A stretch of 64,000 nucleotides of DNA from Albimonas marina. GTDB lineage: Bacteria; Pseudomonadota; Alphaproteobacteria; Rhodobacterales; Rhodobacteraceae. The notes beneath the pieces are model-generated. The model ran no database searches and was not told the origin of the DNA. It saw only the letters and a program-made list of their open reading frames with translations. The stretch is from contig NZ_JARHUC010000002.1 of assembly GCF_029223255.1 (NCBI RefSeq), forward strand, positions 620,001 through 684,000, in the 5' to 3' direction. Shown here piece by piece: positions 27,135-34,958 of this stretch (position 1 is the first letter of the stretch; each line of letters opens with the position of its first letter). A program made the position numbers and the translations under genes.

Positions 27135-28276
27135 GCGCGAGCTTCATCCGCGCCGCCAAGGTCACCCCCTTCGGCCGGCTCGAAGGCTCCTCGGCGATCT
27201 CCCTGATGGGCGACGCGGCCCAGGCCGCGCTGGATGCCGCAGGCATGGAGCGGGGCGAGATCGACGGGCTGATCTGCGGCTACGCCACCACGCACCCGCA
27301 CCTGATGCTCTCGACCGTCTTCGCCGAGCACTTCGGCATCCGCCCCGACTACGCCCACGCGGTGCAGCTGGGCGGCGGCACCGGGGCGGCGATGCTGATG
27401 GTCGCCGACATGGCCATCCGCTCGGGCGAGGCGAAGAACGTGCTGGTGGTGGCGGGCGAGAACCGCCTCACCGGCATGACCCGCGACGCCGCCGTGCAGA
27501 CGCTGGCTCAGGTCGGGCACCCGGTCGGCGAGGCCCCCCTCGGGGCCACCATCCCCGCCTACTACGCGCTGGGCGCGGCGCGCTACCTGCATGAGACCGG
27601 CGCGACCGAGGCCGACCTCGCCGAGCTCGCGGTGCTGATGCGCCGCCACGCCTCCGACACGCCGGGCGCGCACCTGGCGGACCTGTTCGGCGTGGCGGAC
27701 GTGCTCGCCTCCAAGCCCATCGCCACGCCCCTGAAGCTGATGGACTGCTGCCCGATCTCGGACGGCGGCGGGGCGGCGATCCTCTCGGTCGATCCCGGCG
27801 AGGGGCCCGCCCTCAAGCTGATCGGCGCCGCCCAGGCCCACACCCACCAGCACCTCTCGGAGGCGCCCGACGACCTCGCCCTCGGCTGCCGCATCTCGTC
27901 GGCGAAGGCGCTGGAGCGGGCGGGGCGCACGATCGAGGATATGGGCTATCTCGCCGTCTACGACAGCTTCACCGTCACGCTCGCCCTGCTGCTCGAGGCG
28001 CTCGGCGTCTCCGCTCCCGGCCGCGCCGGCCAGGACGCGGCCTCCGGCCGCTTCGCCCGCGGCGGCGCCCTGCCGCTGAACACCCACGGCGGCCTGCTCT
28101 CCTACGGCCATTGCGGCGTGGCGGGCGCCATGGCCCACATGGCCGAGTGCTGGGCCCAGATGACCGGCCGCGCCGGCGCGCGCGCCATCGCCGGCGAACC
28201 CGCGCATGCCATATATCATGGCGACGGCGGGGTCCTGTCGTCCCACGTCACCCTGGTGATGGAGCGCCTGTCATGA
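27131..28276 (+). CDS. Thiolase-like protein of the lipid-transfer/aldolase type
   Basis: The product is 381 aa with the double thiolase fold. Where catalytic thiolases have the nucleophilic Cys in N-x-x-C-x-S-G, this one reads V-Q-L-G-G-G-T-G-A-A (78-87), so condensing or thiolytic activity is unlikely. The later H-G-G-L-L-S-Y-G-H-C-G segment is retained. Such Cys-less relatives (SCP2/Ltp type) act with a DUF35 protein as retro-aldolases on hydroxyacyl-CoAs in steroid side-chain breakdown. A DUF35 gene follows with a 4-bp overlap, as in those systems. The aldolase role is inference. Confidence 0.83.
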   Translation: MSASFIRAAKVTPFGRLEGSSAISLMGDAAQAALDAAGMERGEIDGLICGYATTHPHLMLSTVFAEHFGIRPDYAHAVQLGGGTGAAMLMVADMAIRSGEAKNVLVVAGENRLTGMTRDAAVQTLAQVGHPVGEAPLGATIPAYYALGAARYLHETGATEADLAELAVLMRRHASDTPGAHLADLFGVADVLASKPIATPLKLMDCCPISDGGGAAILSVDPGEGPALKLIGAAQAHTHQHLSEAPDDLALGCRISSAKALERAGRTIEDMGYLAVYDSFTVTLALLLEALGVSAPGRAGQDAASGRFARGGALPLNTHGGLLSYGHCGVAGAMAHMAECWAQMTGRAGARAIAGEPAHAIYHGDGGVLSSHVTLVMERLS

Positions 28277-28596
28277 CCTCCGGCATCTCTCTGCAGCGCT
28301 GCCCGGCCTGCGCGAAGACCTGGGCCTTCCCGCGCGAGCGCTGCCCCGGCTGCGGCGCCGCGCCCGAGAGCTTCGAGGCCTCGGGCCGCGCCACGCTCTT
28401 CGCCGCGACCGTGGTGACCCGCGCCCCGGACGAGACCTTCCGCGCGATCGCCCCCTACCGCATCGCGCTCGCCGACCTGGAGGAAGGGCCGCGCATCATG
28501 GCCCACCTCTCCGCCGACGCCCCCATCGGCGCGCCCCTGCGGGGCCGCGTCCAGGAGATCGCCGGCCGCCGCATCCCGCTCTTCAAACCCGCCTGA
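28273..28596 (+). CDS. DUF35 Zn-ribbon/OB-fold protein
   Basis: The product is 107 aa. A rubredoxin-like zinc ribbon is formed by C10-P-A-C13 and C24-P-G-C27, followed by an OB fold (about 40-105) with the typical Y-R-I-A-L-A-D-L-E-E-G-P-R-I-M. DUF35 proteins bind and stabilise thiolase-like partners and may bind acyl-CoA. The start overlaps the thiolase-like stop (ATGA), so a 1:1 complex is likely. In ChsH2 of mycobacteria this domain is fused to the hydratase; here it stands alone. Confidence 0.88.
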   Translation: MTSGISLQRCPACAKTWAFPRERCPGCGAAPESFEASGRATLFAATVVTRAPDETFRAIAPYRIALADLEEGPRIMAHLSADAPIGAPLRGRVQEIAGRRIPLFKPA

Positions 28597-28673
28597 CAGA
28601 CCCGGCGCGCCGATCCGCGCCAGACCGAAACCCCGGCGCGCCGACCCGCGCCCCTCAGCCACGAGGACCCGAC

Positions 28674-29834
28674 ATGCCCTTCGAAGCCGACCAGTACGAC
28701 GACCTGCGCGACTCCCTCCGCGCGCTGTGCGCCGAGTTCACCGCCGAATACCACCGCGCCCACGACGAGAAGGCGACCTATCCCGAGGAGTTCATCGACG
28801 CGCTGACCAAGGCGGGCTGGCTCGCCGCGATGATCCCCGAGGAATACGGCGGCTCCGGCCTCGGCCTGACCGAGGCGACCATCGTGATGGAGGAGATCAA
28901 CCGCTCGGGCGGCAACGCCGGCCACTGCCACGGCCAGATGTACAACATGGGCACCCTGCTGCGCGGCGGCTCGGACGAGCAGAAGGCCCGCTGGCTGCCC
29001 AAGATCGCCACCGGCGAGCTGCGCCTGCAGTCCATGGCGGTGACCGAGCCGACCACCGGCACCGACACCACCAAGCTCAAGACCACCGCCGTCAAGAAGG
29101 GCGACCGCTACGTGGTCAACGGCCAGAAGGTGTGGATCAGCCGGGTCCAGCACTCCGACCTGATGGTGCTGCTGGCGCGCACCACGCCGCTCGATCAGGT
29201 GAAGAAGAAGTCGGACGGCCTCTCGGTCTTCATGGTCGACCTCAAGGACGCGATCGGCAAGGGCATGGAGGTCAAGCCGATCCGCAACATGGTCAACCAC
29301 GAGACCAACGAGCTGTTCTTCGACAACCTCGAGATCCCCGAGGAGAACCTGATCGGCGAGGAAGGCAAGGGCTTCAAGATCATCCTCGGCGGCCTGAACG
29401 CCGAGCGGACCCTGATCGCGGCCGAGTGCATCGGCGACGCCTGGTGGTTCATCGACAAGGTCTCGGCCTATGCCAAGGAGCGGATCGTCTTCGACCGACC
29501 CATCGGCCAGAACCAGGGCGTGCAGTTCCCCATCGCGCGCGCCTACGTGAACACCTCGGCCGCCGACCTGATGCGCTTCGAGGCCGCCCGCCGCTTCGAC
29601 GAGGGCGTGGACATGGGCGCCCAGGCCAACATGGCCAAGCTGCTGGCCGCCGACGCCTCGTGGGAGGCCGCCAACGCCTGCATCCAGTTCCACGGCGGCT
29701 TCGGCTTCGCGGCCGAATACGACGTCGAGCGCAAGTTCCGCGAGACCCGCCTCTACCAGGTGGCCCCGATCTCGACGAACCTGATCCTGAGCTACGTGGC
29801 CGAGCACGTCCTGGGCCTGCCCCGCAGCTTCTGA
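28674..29834 (+). CDS. Acyl-CoA dehydrogenase
   Basis: The product is 386 aa, an FAD enzyme forming the alpha-beta double bond of acyl-CoAs. Recognisable parts are the A-V-T-E-P-T-T-G-T-D-T flavin segment, G-Q-K-V-W-I-S-R, and F-D-R-P-I-G-Q-N-Q-G-V-Q near 280. At the place of the usual Y-E-G-T catalytic Glu it has Y-Q-V-A-P-I-S-T-N. The base may instead be the Glu of G-G-L-N-A-E-R, as in isovaleryl-CoA dehydrogenase. ATG 28674 is 77 bp beyond the DUF35 gene, making it the probable last gene of the operon; large-element copy 3 follows. Confidence 0.92.
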   Translation: MPFEADQYDDLRDSLRALCAEFTAEYHRAHDEKATYPEEFIDALTKAGWLAAMIPEEYGGSGLGLTEATIVMEEINRSGGNAGHCHGQMYNMGTLLRGGSDEQKARWLPKIATGELRLQSMAVTEPTTGTDTTKLKTTAVKKGDRYVVNGQKVWISRVQHSDLMVLLARTTPLDQVKKKSDGLSVFMVDLKDAIGKGMEVKPIRNMVNHETNELFFDNLEIPEENLIGEEGKGFKIILGGLNAERTLIAAECIGDAWWFIDKVSAYAKERIVFDRPIGQNQGVQFPIARAYVNTSAADLMRFEAARRFDEGVDMGAQANMAKLLAADASWEAANACIQFHGGFGFAAEYDVERKFRETRLYQVAPISTNLILSYVAEHVLGLPRSF

Positions 29835-29899
29835 TCCCTGCGCGCCTCGGGGGCTTCCCGGGGCGCGCCGCCATCCCACAGGGACCGGAGCGGTCTACA

Positions 29900-30183
29900 G
29901 GCGCCCTGCGGGCGGGCTTGGCTAGGTCGCGCGTGGGTCTAAGGGCGCGAGGGGTCTGCGGGCGCGGCGGCCTCCGGCGGGCTCCTGACTCACCAAAGAA
30001 CAAGGGCCGCGCCTGTTCTCCGGATCCGTCTCTCGCTTGCGATGCCTGAGCGAGTCGGGGGGAGGGGTCAAGGACAAGCCCCGCCCAAGGGCGGGGTCGC
30101 TTCGCGATCCCTGACCCCTCCCCCCGACTCGCTCTTGTCGGCATCCGCGAGAGACGGCTCCGGAGAACAGGCGCTTCGCGAGG
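29900..30183 (-). repeat. Large palindromic element, copy 3 (inverted)
   Basis: This copy is in the opposite orientation to the other four, with the core at 30009-30174. The inner stem is GCGAGTCGGGGGGAGGGGTC against GACCCCTCCCCCCGACTCGC, a completely different but perfectly paired sequence compared with copies 1 and 2. The apical hairpin is CCCCGCCC-AA-GGGCGGGG, again changed on both arms. It lies between convergent genes, 3' of both the acyl-CoA dehydrogenase and the EF-hand gene. Confidence 0.85.
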
Positions 30184-30252
30184 ACCTCGGGCGTCGCGCC
30201 GCGGGCGCCTGGATGGGCCGGGGCGGAGCGGACGGGGGCGAGGCCGGAGAAC

Positions 30253-30286
30253 GAAAAAGGGCGGGGCCGTTCGCGCGGCCCCGCCC
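30253..30286 (-). terminator. Intrinsic terminator of the EF-hand gene
   Basis: On the minus strand an 11-bp perfect stem (GGGCGGGGCCG with its complement around a 6-nt loop) is followed by TTTTT. It lies about 75 bp after the EF-hand stop codon. Confidence 0.8.
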
Positions 30287-30362
30287 GGTCGTGTCGGGTC
30301 GTCCGTCTTCGGATCTTGGCCGGCGTGCCGGCGCGCCTCGCCGTCCCTCGGCCGCGGCGGCC

Positions 30363-30842
30363 TTACTCGGAGGCGGGCGGCGTCTGCGCGGGGGCCTCGG
30401 GCGCCGGGCCGCGGCCCATGCCCATGCCCATCATGCGGTCGGGCTTCATGAAGGCCTTCAGCTCGTCCTGGGTCAGGCCGCCGGAGCCGTCGGCGTCCAT
30501 CGCCTTGAAGATGCGGGCCTGGATCTCCTGCATCTCCGTCAGCGAGACCTCGCCGTCCCCGTCGGCGTCGGCCACCGCGAACATCATCTTCATCATCATC
30601 GGCGGCGGACCGTGGCGGCCGCCCTTGCCGTGGCCCATCATCATCTTGTGGTGCATGCCCATCCCGTCGCCGCGGTGCATGCCCATGCCCTTGCCGTCGC
30701 GCGGGCCGCCCATCATCGGGCAGTCCATCTTCGCGGCCGCGGGCGCCTCCGTCGGCGCGGGGGCCGGGCTCTGCGCATAGGCGCCCAGCGCGCCGAGCGC
30801 GAGGGCGGAAGCCGCGAGGGCGGGGATCACGATGCGTCGCAT
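30363..30842 (-). CDS. Exported EF-hand protein with a Met/His-rich segment
   Basis: The product is 159 aa. A Sec signal peptide ends A-Y-A-Q (about 1-24). Residues 39-87 are packed with Met, His and Gly (for example M-G-M-H-H-K-M-M-M-G-H-G-K), a composition typical of copper- or other soft-metal-binding periplasmic proteins. Two canonical calcium-binding EF-hand loops follow: D92-A-D-G-D-G-E-V-S-L-T-E and D116-A-D-G-S-G-G-L-T-Q-D-E. A second Met-rich run and a Pro/Ala tail end the protein. GGAGAC precedes the ATG. It stands alone with its own terminator. The combination suggests metal sensing or buffering in the periplasm (inference). Confidence 0.82.
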   Translation of the reverse strand: MRRIVIPALAASALALGALGAYAQSPAPAPTEAPAAAKMDCPMMGGPRDGKGMGMHRGDGMGMHHKMMMGHGKGGRHGPPPMMMKMMFAVADADGDGEVSLTEMQEIQARIFKAMDADGSGGLTQDELKAFMKPDRMMGMGMGRGPAPEAPAQTPPASE

Positions 30843-30985
30843 GGATCGTCTCCTTGTCAGTCGTCCGTCGGACGTGGCGACCTGTCGGGGCCGCCGCCGA
30901 CACTTAAACGCCCGGGCGCGCCGATTCCGTCTGCAAACGTTACGTCAGCCGCCCCGCGGCGCGCTCACGACCTCGGGAGCGCGCC

Positions 30986-32098
30986 TCAGGCCGGGGGCGC
31001 AGCAGCCCGGCGACGCTCGGCGAGCTCCAGCGTGCGGAATACCTCGTCCACGTCGACCCGGTAGCCCGCCTGCGCGCTCCCCTCCAGCACCACCGACGCC
31101 GGGATCACGCCGTTGGCCCGGCAGATGCCCACCTGGCGCAGTGTGAAGCGGTCGGGCTCGATCATCGCGAGCTGCACGCCCCCCTCGGCCACGGTGAAAT
31201 GCGTGTGGTCGAGGTGGCTCCCGTCCAGCGAGACCACCACCTCGGCGTCCAGCGTCCGCTCGACCAGGGTGCGCGCGTCCGAACTCAGAACGTCCACCAC
31301 CCGGAAGCCGTCGCGCGACAGCGCCTCGATCAGCGCGTCCTCGTTCTCGATCATCCGCCGCACGCCGCCCTCGCCCCGGCGCAGGTAGACCCGGCCGCCG
31401 CCCTGCGCGCCGTCGGCTCGCGCGCGCATCCGCGCCCGGATCCGGCGGTTGCGCTCGCGCTTCAAGCTGCCCTGGGAATAGTCCTGGTAGACGTGCAGCC
31501 GCTCCGCCAGCGCCGCCGGCGCGTCGAGCGGCGCGAGCCCCAGCAGCGCCCGATAGTCCCTGCAATGGCTCCAGGCGGGAGGGTGGGAGAGCCAGGTCGC
31601 CTCGTCCTCGGGCGCGAGCAGGCTGGCGGCGACGGCGTCGGTCAGCCAATGGCCGAAGAAGCGCCAGGAGACGAAGCCGATGCAGTAGTGCAGCGAGCCG
31701 ACCCGCGCGAGCTCCCCCCGCAGGGGGTCGCTGAGCATGGCGCGGTCGTAGCGCTCCCCGAAGGCCGCGTTGGCCCAGCCGTGCGGGGTGGCGACCGCGC
31801 GCTCGAAGGTCCAGCGGATCACCGGGTCGTGGACCACGCGCTCGGCCGTGACGATGGCCCGCTCCGTCTCCAGCACCGAGAAAGGGGCCGGGGCGCGGAT
31901 CCGCTCCACGCCCGCCTCGAGCAGGACCGGCGGGCGCACGCCCTCGACCTCCTCGGGCTGCAGCACCTCGCGCGCGGCCGCATGGGCGTCGCGCTCGGCC
32001 GGGCCGCCGCCGGTCCGGCGCCGCAGCGCGTTGAGCAGCGGAATGGCACGTTCGAACATGGATATGGCCCGGTTTGCGGTCGCCCTTATGGGCTTCAT
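30986..32098 (-). CDS. Glycosyltransferase family 61-type protein (DUF563)
   Basis: The product is 370 aa. The C-terminal half has the DUF563/GT61 pattern: V-Y-L-R-R-G near 238, E-N-E-D-A-L-I-E-A-L near 250, L-V-E-R-T-L-D-A-E-V-V-V-S near 285 and the conserved G-S-H-L-D-H near 295. The front half resembles the usual lead-in of these enzymes (L-H-Y-C-I-G-F, F-G-H-W-L-T-D). Such proteins transfer sugars during capsule or exopolysaccharide synthesis. No other polysaccharide gene is nearby. A second Met (32059) is a possible start; neither has a clear ribosome binding site. Confidence 0.78.
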   Translation of the reverse strand: MKPIRATANRAISMFERAIPLLNALRRRTGGGPAERDAHAAAREVLQPEEVEGVRPPVLLEAGVERIRAPAPFSVLETERAIVTAERVVHDPVIRWTFERAVATPHGWANAAFGERYDRAMLSDPLRGELARVGSLHYCIGFVSWRFFGHWLTDAVAASLLAPEDEATWLSHPPAWSHCRDYRALLGLAPLDAPAALAERLHVYQDYSQGSLKRERNRRIRARMRARADGAQGGGRVYLRRGEGGVRRMIENEDALIEALSRDGFRVVDVLSSDARTLVERTLDAEVVVSLDGSHLDHTHFTVAEGGVQLAMIEPDRFTLRQVGICRANGVIPASVVLEGSAQAGYRVDVDEVFRTLELAERRRAAAPPA

Positions 32099-32165
32099 GA
32101 ACGCCAGCCGACGGGGCCGCGCAACCCTCGCGGCGGCGCCTGCGCGGTTTCGCCCCTCGCCGGCC

Positions 32166-34001
32166 TCACCCCCAGATCCACCACACCGCCGGCCCGCCCA
32201 CCGCCAGCACCAGCAGCTCCAGCGGCAGGCCCATGCGCCAGTAGTCGCCGAAGCGATAGCCGCCGGGGCCCATGATGATCGTGTTGTTCTTGTGCCCGAT
32301 GGGCGTGAGGAAGGCGCAGGAGGCGGCGACCGCCACGCCCATCAGGAACGGATCCTCCGGCGCGCCGATGGCCCGCGCCACGCCCACCCCGATGGGGGCC
32401 GCGATCAGGGCGGTGGCGACGTTGTTGAGGAAGTCCGACAGCGTCATCGTCACCGCCATCAAGGCCAGCAGGATCGCGATGGGCGGCCAGCCCTGCGTCG
32501 CCTGCACCAGCGCGTCGGCGATCAGCTTGGCGCCCCCCGTCTCCTCCATCGCGCCCGCGATGGGCACCAGGCAGGCGAGCAGCACGATGGCCTTCCACTC
32601 GATCGACTCGTAGACCTCGCGCCCGCGCACCACGCCGCCCAGCGCGTAGGCGCCCACCACGCCCACCAGCGCCACCGGCAGCGGAAGCCAGCCCAGCGCG
32701 GCCACGGCGACGGCGGCGAGGAAGGCGAGGGCCGCGAAGGTCGCCTTCTCGCGCTGCAGGACCGGGGTCTCCCGCCCCTCCAGCGCCATCGCGCCCAGCC
32801 AGCTCAGCACGTCGCCCATCCGCTCCCGCGGGCCCAGCAGCAGCAGCACGTCGCCGGGCTGGATCGCCAGCCGGCCGATCCGTTCGCGGAAGCGCCGGCC
32901 CTGGCGCGAGACGCCCAGCAGCACCACCCCCTGCCGCGGCGCCAGCCGAAGCCCCGCCGCGGTGCGCCCCGCGCACCACGCGCCCTCGGGCACGATGGCC
33001 TCCACCAGGCTCAGCCGGCCCGAGACGACCGACTGCATGGCGGTGCGCCCCTCGCGGCCGGGCGCGGCCGCGCCCGCGGTCTCGTCGCCGGTCTCGCCCG
33101 CCTCGGCCGCCTCGGCGGCGGCGGGGTGGTTCAGTTCGGCGGCGGCCATGAAGCCCTCGATCGCCGCGGGCTCCCCCTCCACCGTCAGAACGTCGCCCTC
33201 GCGCACCTCCTCCCAGCGGGCGAGGCCGGGCAGGCGCCGCTCCCCCCGGGTCAGGCCCAGCAGGTTCACGTCATGCTCCTCGGCCAGCGGCGCGAGGTCG
33301 GCGAGCTTCTGGCCCAGCGCCTTCGAGCCCTCGCCCGCCTGCACCTCGGCGATGTAGAGGCTCGCCTCCGCCTCCTCGACCGGGGCGCGCCCGCCGCGGG
33401 GCAGCAGCCGCCAGCCGATCAGGGCGACGTAGAGGATCCCCGCCGTCGCCACGATCAGCCCCACGGGCGAGAAGTCGAACATCCCGAAGGGGGCGCCCAG
33501 CGCCTCGGCCCGGTACTGGGCGATGACGATGTTGGGGGGCGTGCCGATCAGGGTGATCATGCCGCCCAGGATCGTCGCGAAGCTGAGCGGCATCAGCGTC
33601 GAGGCCGGCGAGCGCCCCGCCTTCTTCGCCGTCTGGATGTCCACCGTCATCAGCAGCGCCAGCGCCGCCACGTTGTTGATCACCGCCGACAGCGCCGCCC
33701 CCACCGCCGAGAGCAGCGCGATATGCGACCACAGCGGCCGCTCGGGCCGGGCGACGCGGGCGGCCAGCCACTCGATCGCGCCCGAGTTCTGCAACCCGCG
33801 CGAGACGACGAAGACCAGCGCCACCACCGCCACCGCCGCATGGCCGAAGCCCTCGAAGGCGTGGTCGGCCGGCACCAGCCCCAGCGCCACCGCGGCGAAG
33901 AGGGCGAGGAACGCCACGAGGTCGTAGCGCAGCCGCCCCCAGATCAGCAGTCCGAAGACGACGCCCATCAGGGCGAAGAGCTCTGCCTGCTCGGCGGTCA
34001 T
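32166..34001 (-). CDS. SLC13/DASS-type permease with two TrkA-C (RCK-C) domains
   Basis: The product is 611 aa. Membrane segments (about 8-190 and 390-610) flank a soluble middle of about 200 residues containing two RCK-C-like domains (about 210-285 and 310-400). Transport signatures are N-N-V-A-A-L-A-L near 110, G-T-P-P-N-I-V near 152, L-N-N-V-A-T-A near 530 and the final G-H-K-N-N-T segment. The family imports dicarboxylates, sulfate or other anions with sodium. The substrate is not evident. The frame opens 20 codons earlier, but ATG 34001 follows GGAAGGGG and fits the family. Confidence 0.88.
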   Translation of the reverse strand: MTAEQAELFALMGVVFGLLIWGRLRYDLVAFLALFAAVALGLVPADHAFEGFGHAAVAVVALVFVVSRGLQNSGAIEWLAARVARPERPLWSHIALLSAVGAALSAVINNVAALALLMTVDIQTAKKAGRSPASTLMPLSFATILGGMITLIGTPPNIVIAQYRAEALGAPFGMFDFSPVGLIVATAGILYVALIGWRLLPRGGRAPVEEAEASLYIAEVQAGEGSKALGQKLADLAPLAEEHDVNLLGLTRGERRLPGLARWEEVREGDVLTVEGEPAAIEGFMAAAELNHPAAAEAAEAGETGDETAGAAAPGREGRTAMQSVVSGRLSLVEAIVPEGAWCAGRTAAGLRLAPRQGVVLLGVSRQGRRFRERIGRLAIQPGDVLLLLGPRERMGDVLSWLGAMALEGRETPVLQREKATFAALAFLAAVAVAALGWLPLPVALVGVVGAYALGGVVRGREVYESIEWKAIVLLACLVPIAGAMEETGGAKLIADALVQATQGWPPIAILLALMAVTMTLSDFLNNVATALIAAPIGVGVARAIGAPEDPFLMGVAVAASCAFLTPIGHKNNTIIMGPGGYRFGDYWRMGLPLELLVLAVGGPAVWWIWG

Positions 34002-34115
34002 AGGGGTCCCCTTCCGACGTGATCGCCGCACACCCTGCCCCGCCTCAGACGGCGAAGCCAAGGCGCAGTCACGACGAATCCGGGCGAAAGCGGGCCCGAC
34101 CCGGGCGCGCGCGCC

Positions 34116-34280
34116 TCAGGCGGCGGCGGGCGCCGGGGTCGCGGGCGCGGCCGCGGGCGCGTCGACGGCCGGCGCGGCCTCGACCACGCGGATGCGCACG
34201 ATGTCCCGGGAATAGTCCCGCGCCGGAGCGGCGCAGGCGGACAGGCCCAGGCAGGCCAGGATCAGAAGCGGACGCGACAT
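34116..34280 (-). CDS. Small lipoprotein
   Basis: The product is 54 aa. It begins M-S-R-P-L-L-I-L-A-C-L-G-L-S-A-C, with a lipobox L-S-A-C at residues 13-16, and ends in an Ala/Pro-rich tail. The mature part would be under 40 residues with one short charged stretch (D-Y-S-R-D-I-V-R-I-R-V-V-E). No ribosome binding site is visible. The lipobox is convincing; the function is unknown. Confidence 0.55.
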   Translation of the reverse strand: MSRPLLILACLGLSACAAPARDYSRDIVRIRVVEAAPAVDAPAAAPATPAPAAA

Positions 34281-34435
34281 GAGGAGGCTCCACGCAAAAC
34301 GACGGACCCCCACCCGGGGCCCGCCGCGGAGCATCCCTGCGTCGGCTCAGGATTCGGTGAAGCGGCGTGGTGAACGCGAGGTTTCCCCGCCCCCTCCCCC
34401 GCCCGCTCTCTCTCCCGCCGCGCGCGCGGTCGGGC

Positions 34436-34651
34436 TCAGCGCCCGACGGTGATGGCGAGGATGGCGGTGAAGACGACCGCGACGCCGATCAGCGCGGGCA
34501 CGATCAGGCCGGCGTAGCCGAACACGATCACGCTCAGGATCCAGAGCATGATGACGTTCAGCGCGAACCACAGCGGCGCATCCTCGCGCCCCTCGAAGGC
34601 GTCGCGGAGCATCCAGCCGAGGACGGGCACGCGGTAGAGGATGGGGAGCAT
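34436..34651 (-). CDS. Small two-helix membrane protein
   Basis: The product is 71 aa. After a short amphipathic start (L-P-I-L-Y-R-V-P-V-L-G-W-M-L-R-D-A-F-E-G) it has two hydrophobic helices (about 28-47 and 51-69). The ATG at 34651 is preceded by GGAGG at good spacing; upstream codons of the open frame are Pro/Arg-rich and unlikely to be translated. I know no family with a defined role. Neighbours give no hint. Confidence 0.65.
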   Translation of the reverse strand: MLPILYRVPVLGWMLRDAFEGREDAPLWFALNVIMLWILSVIVFGYAGLIVPALIGVAVVFTAILAITVGR

Positions 34652-34958
34652 GGGGGGCCTCCGGTTGCTGCGATGGGCCGGAGGTAGGGAGGCGAGGGGG
34701 CGGAGGGGATGCGGCAGGGGGTCCGGGTCACGGGGGCGTGAGCCATAGGGCACATTTCAGTGCGCCTTGGGACCGGTTGGCGAGCCTTGAACGGCGAATT
34801 GAAATGCGCCATACGCTCGCTGATATGAACGTTGAGACCCAGAAGCAAGCAGAGCGTAATCGGGCTTGATCCAAGCTGCAATCTAGAACCTACTTCTCAG
34901 CAAGTCGCTTCAAGCTCTATGTTGCGATCCGCAGCAGGCATTTCCCGGGGAGGCACGT
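34652..34958. other. Boundary region of the TIR-gene island
   Basis: Base composition changes from the GC-rich background to visibly A/T-richer sequence within this stretch (around 34,740-34,830). It contains an imperfect inverted repeat, GGCACATTTCAGTGCGCC (34749-34766) against GGCGAATTGAAATGCGCC (34793-34810), with 15 of 18 positions pairing. No gene is recognised. The TIR ribosome binding site GGGGAGG is at the right end. Confidence 0.5.
34749..34810. repeat. Imperfect 18-bp inverted repeat at the island edge
   Basis: The arms at 34749-34766 and 34793-34810 pair in 15 of 18 positions around a 26-bp loop. The repeat sits exactly where composition changes. It could be a remnant of an integration site, a terminator for the incoming TIR region, or an operator. 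Confidence 0.4.
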
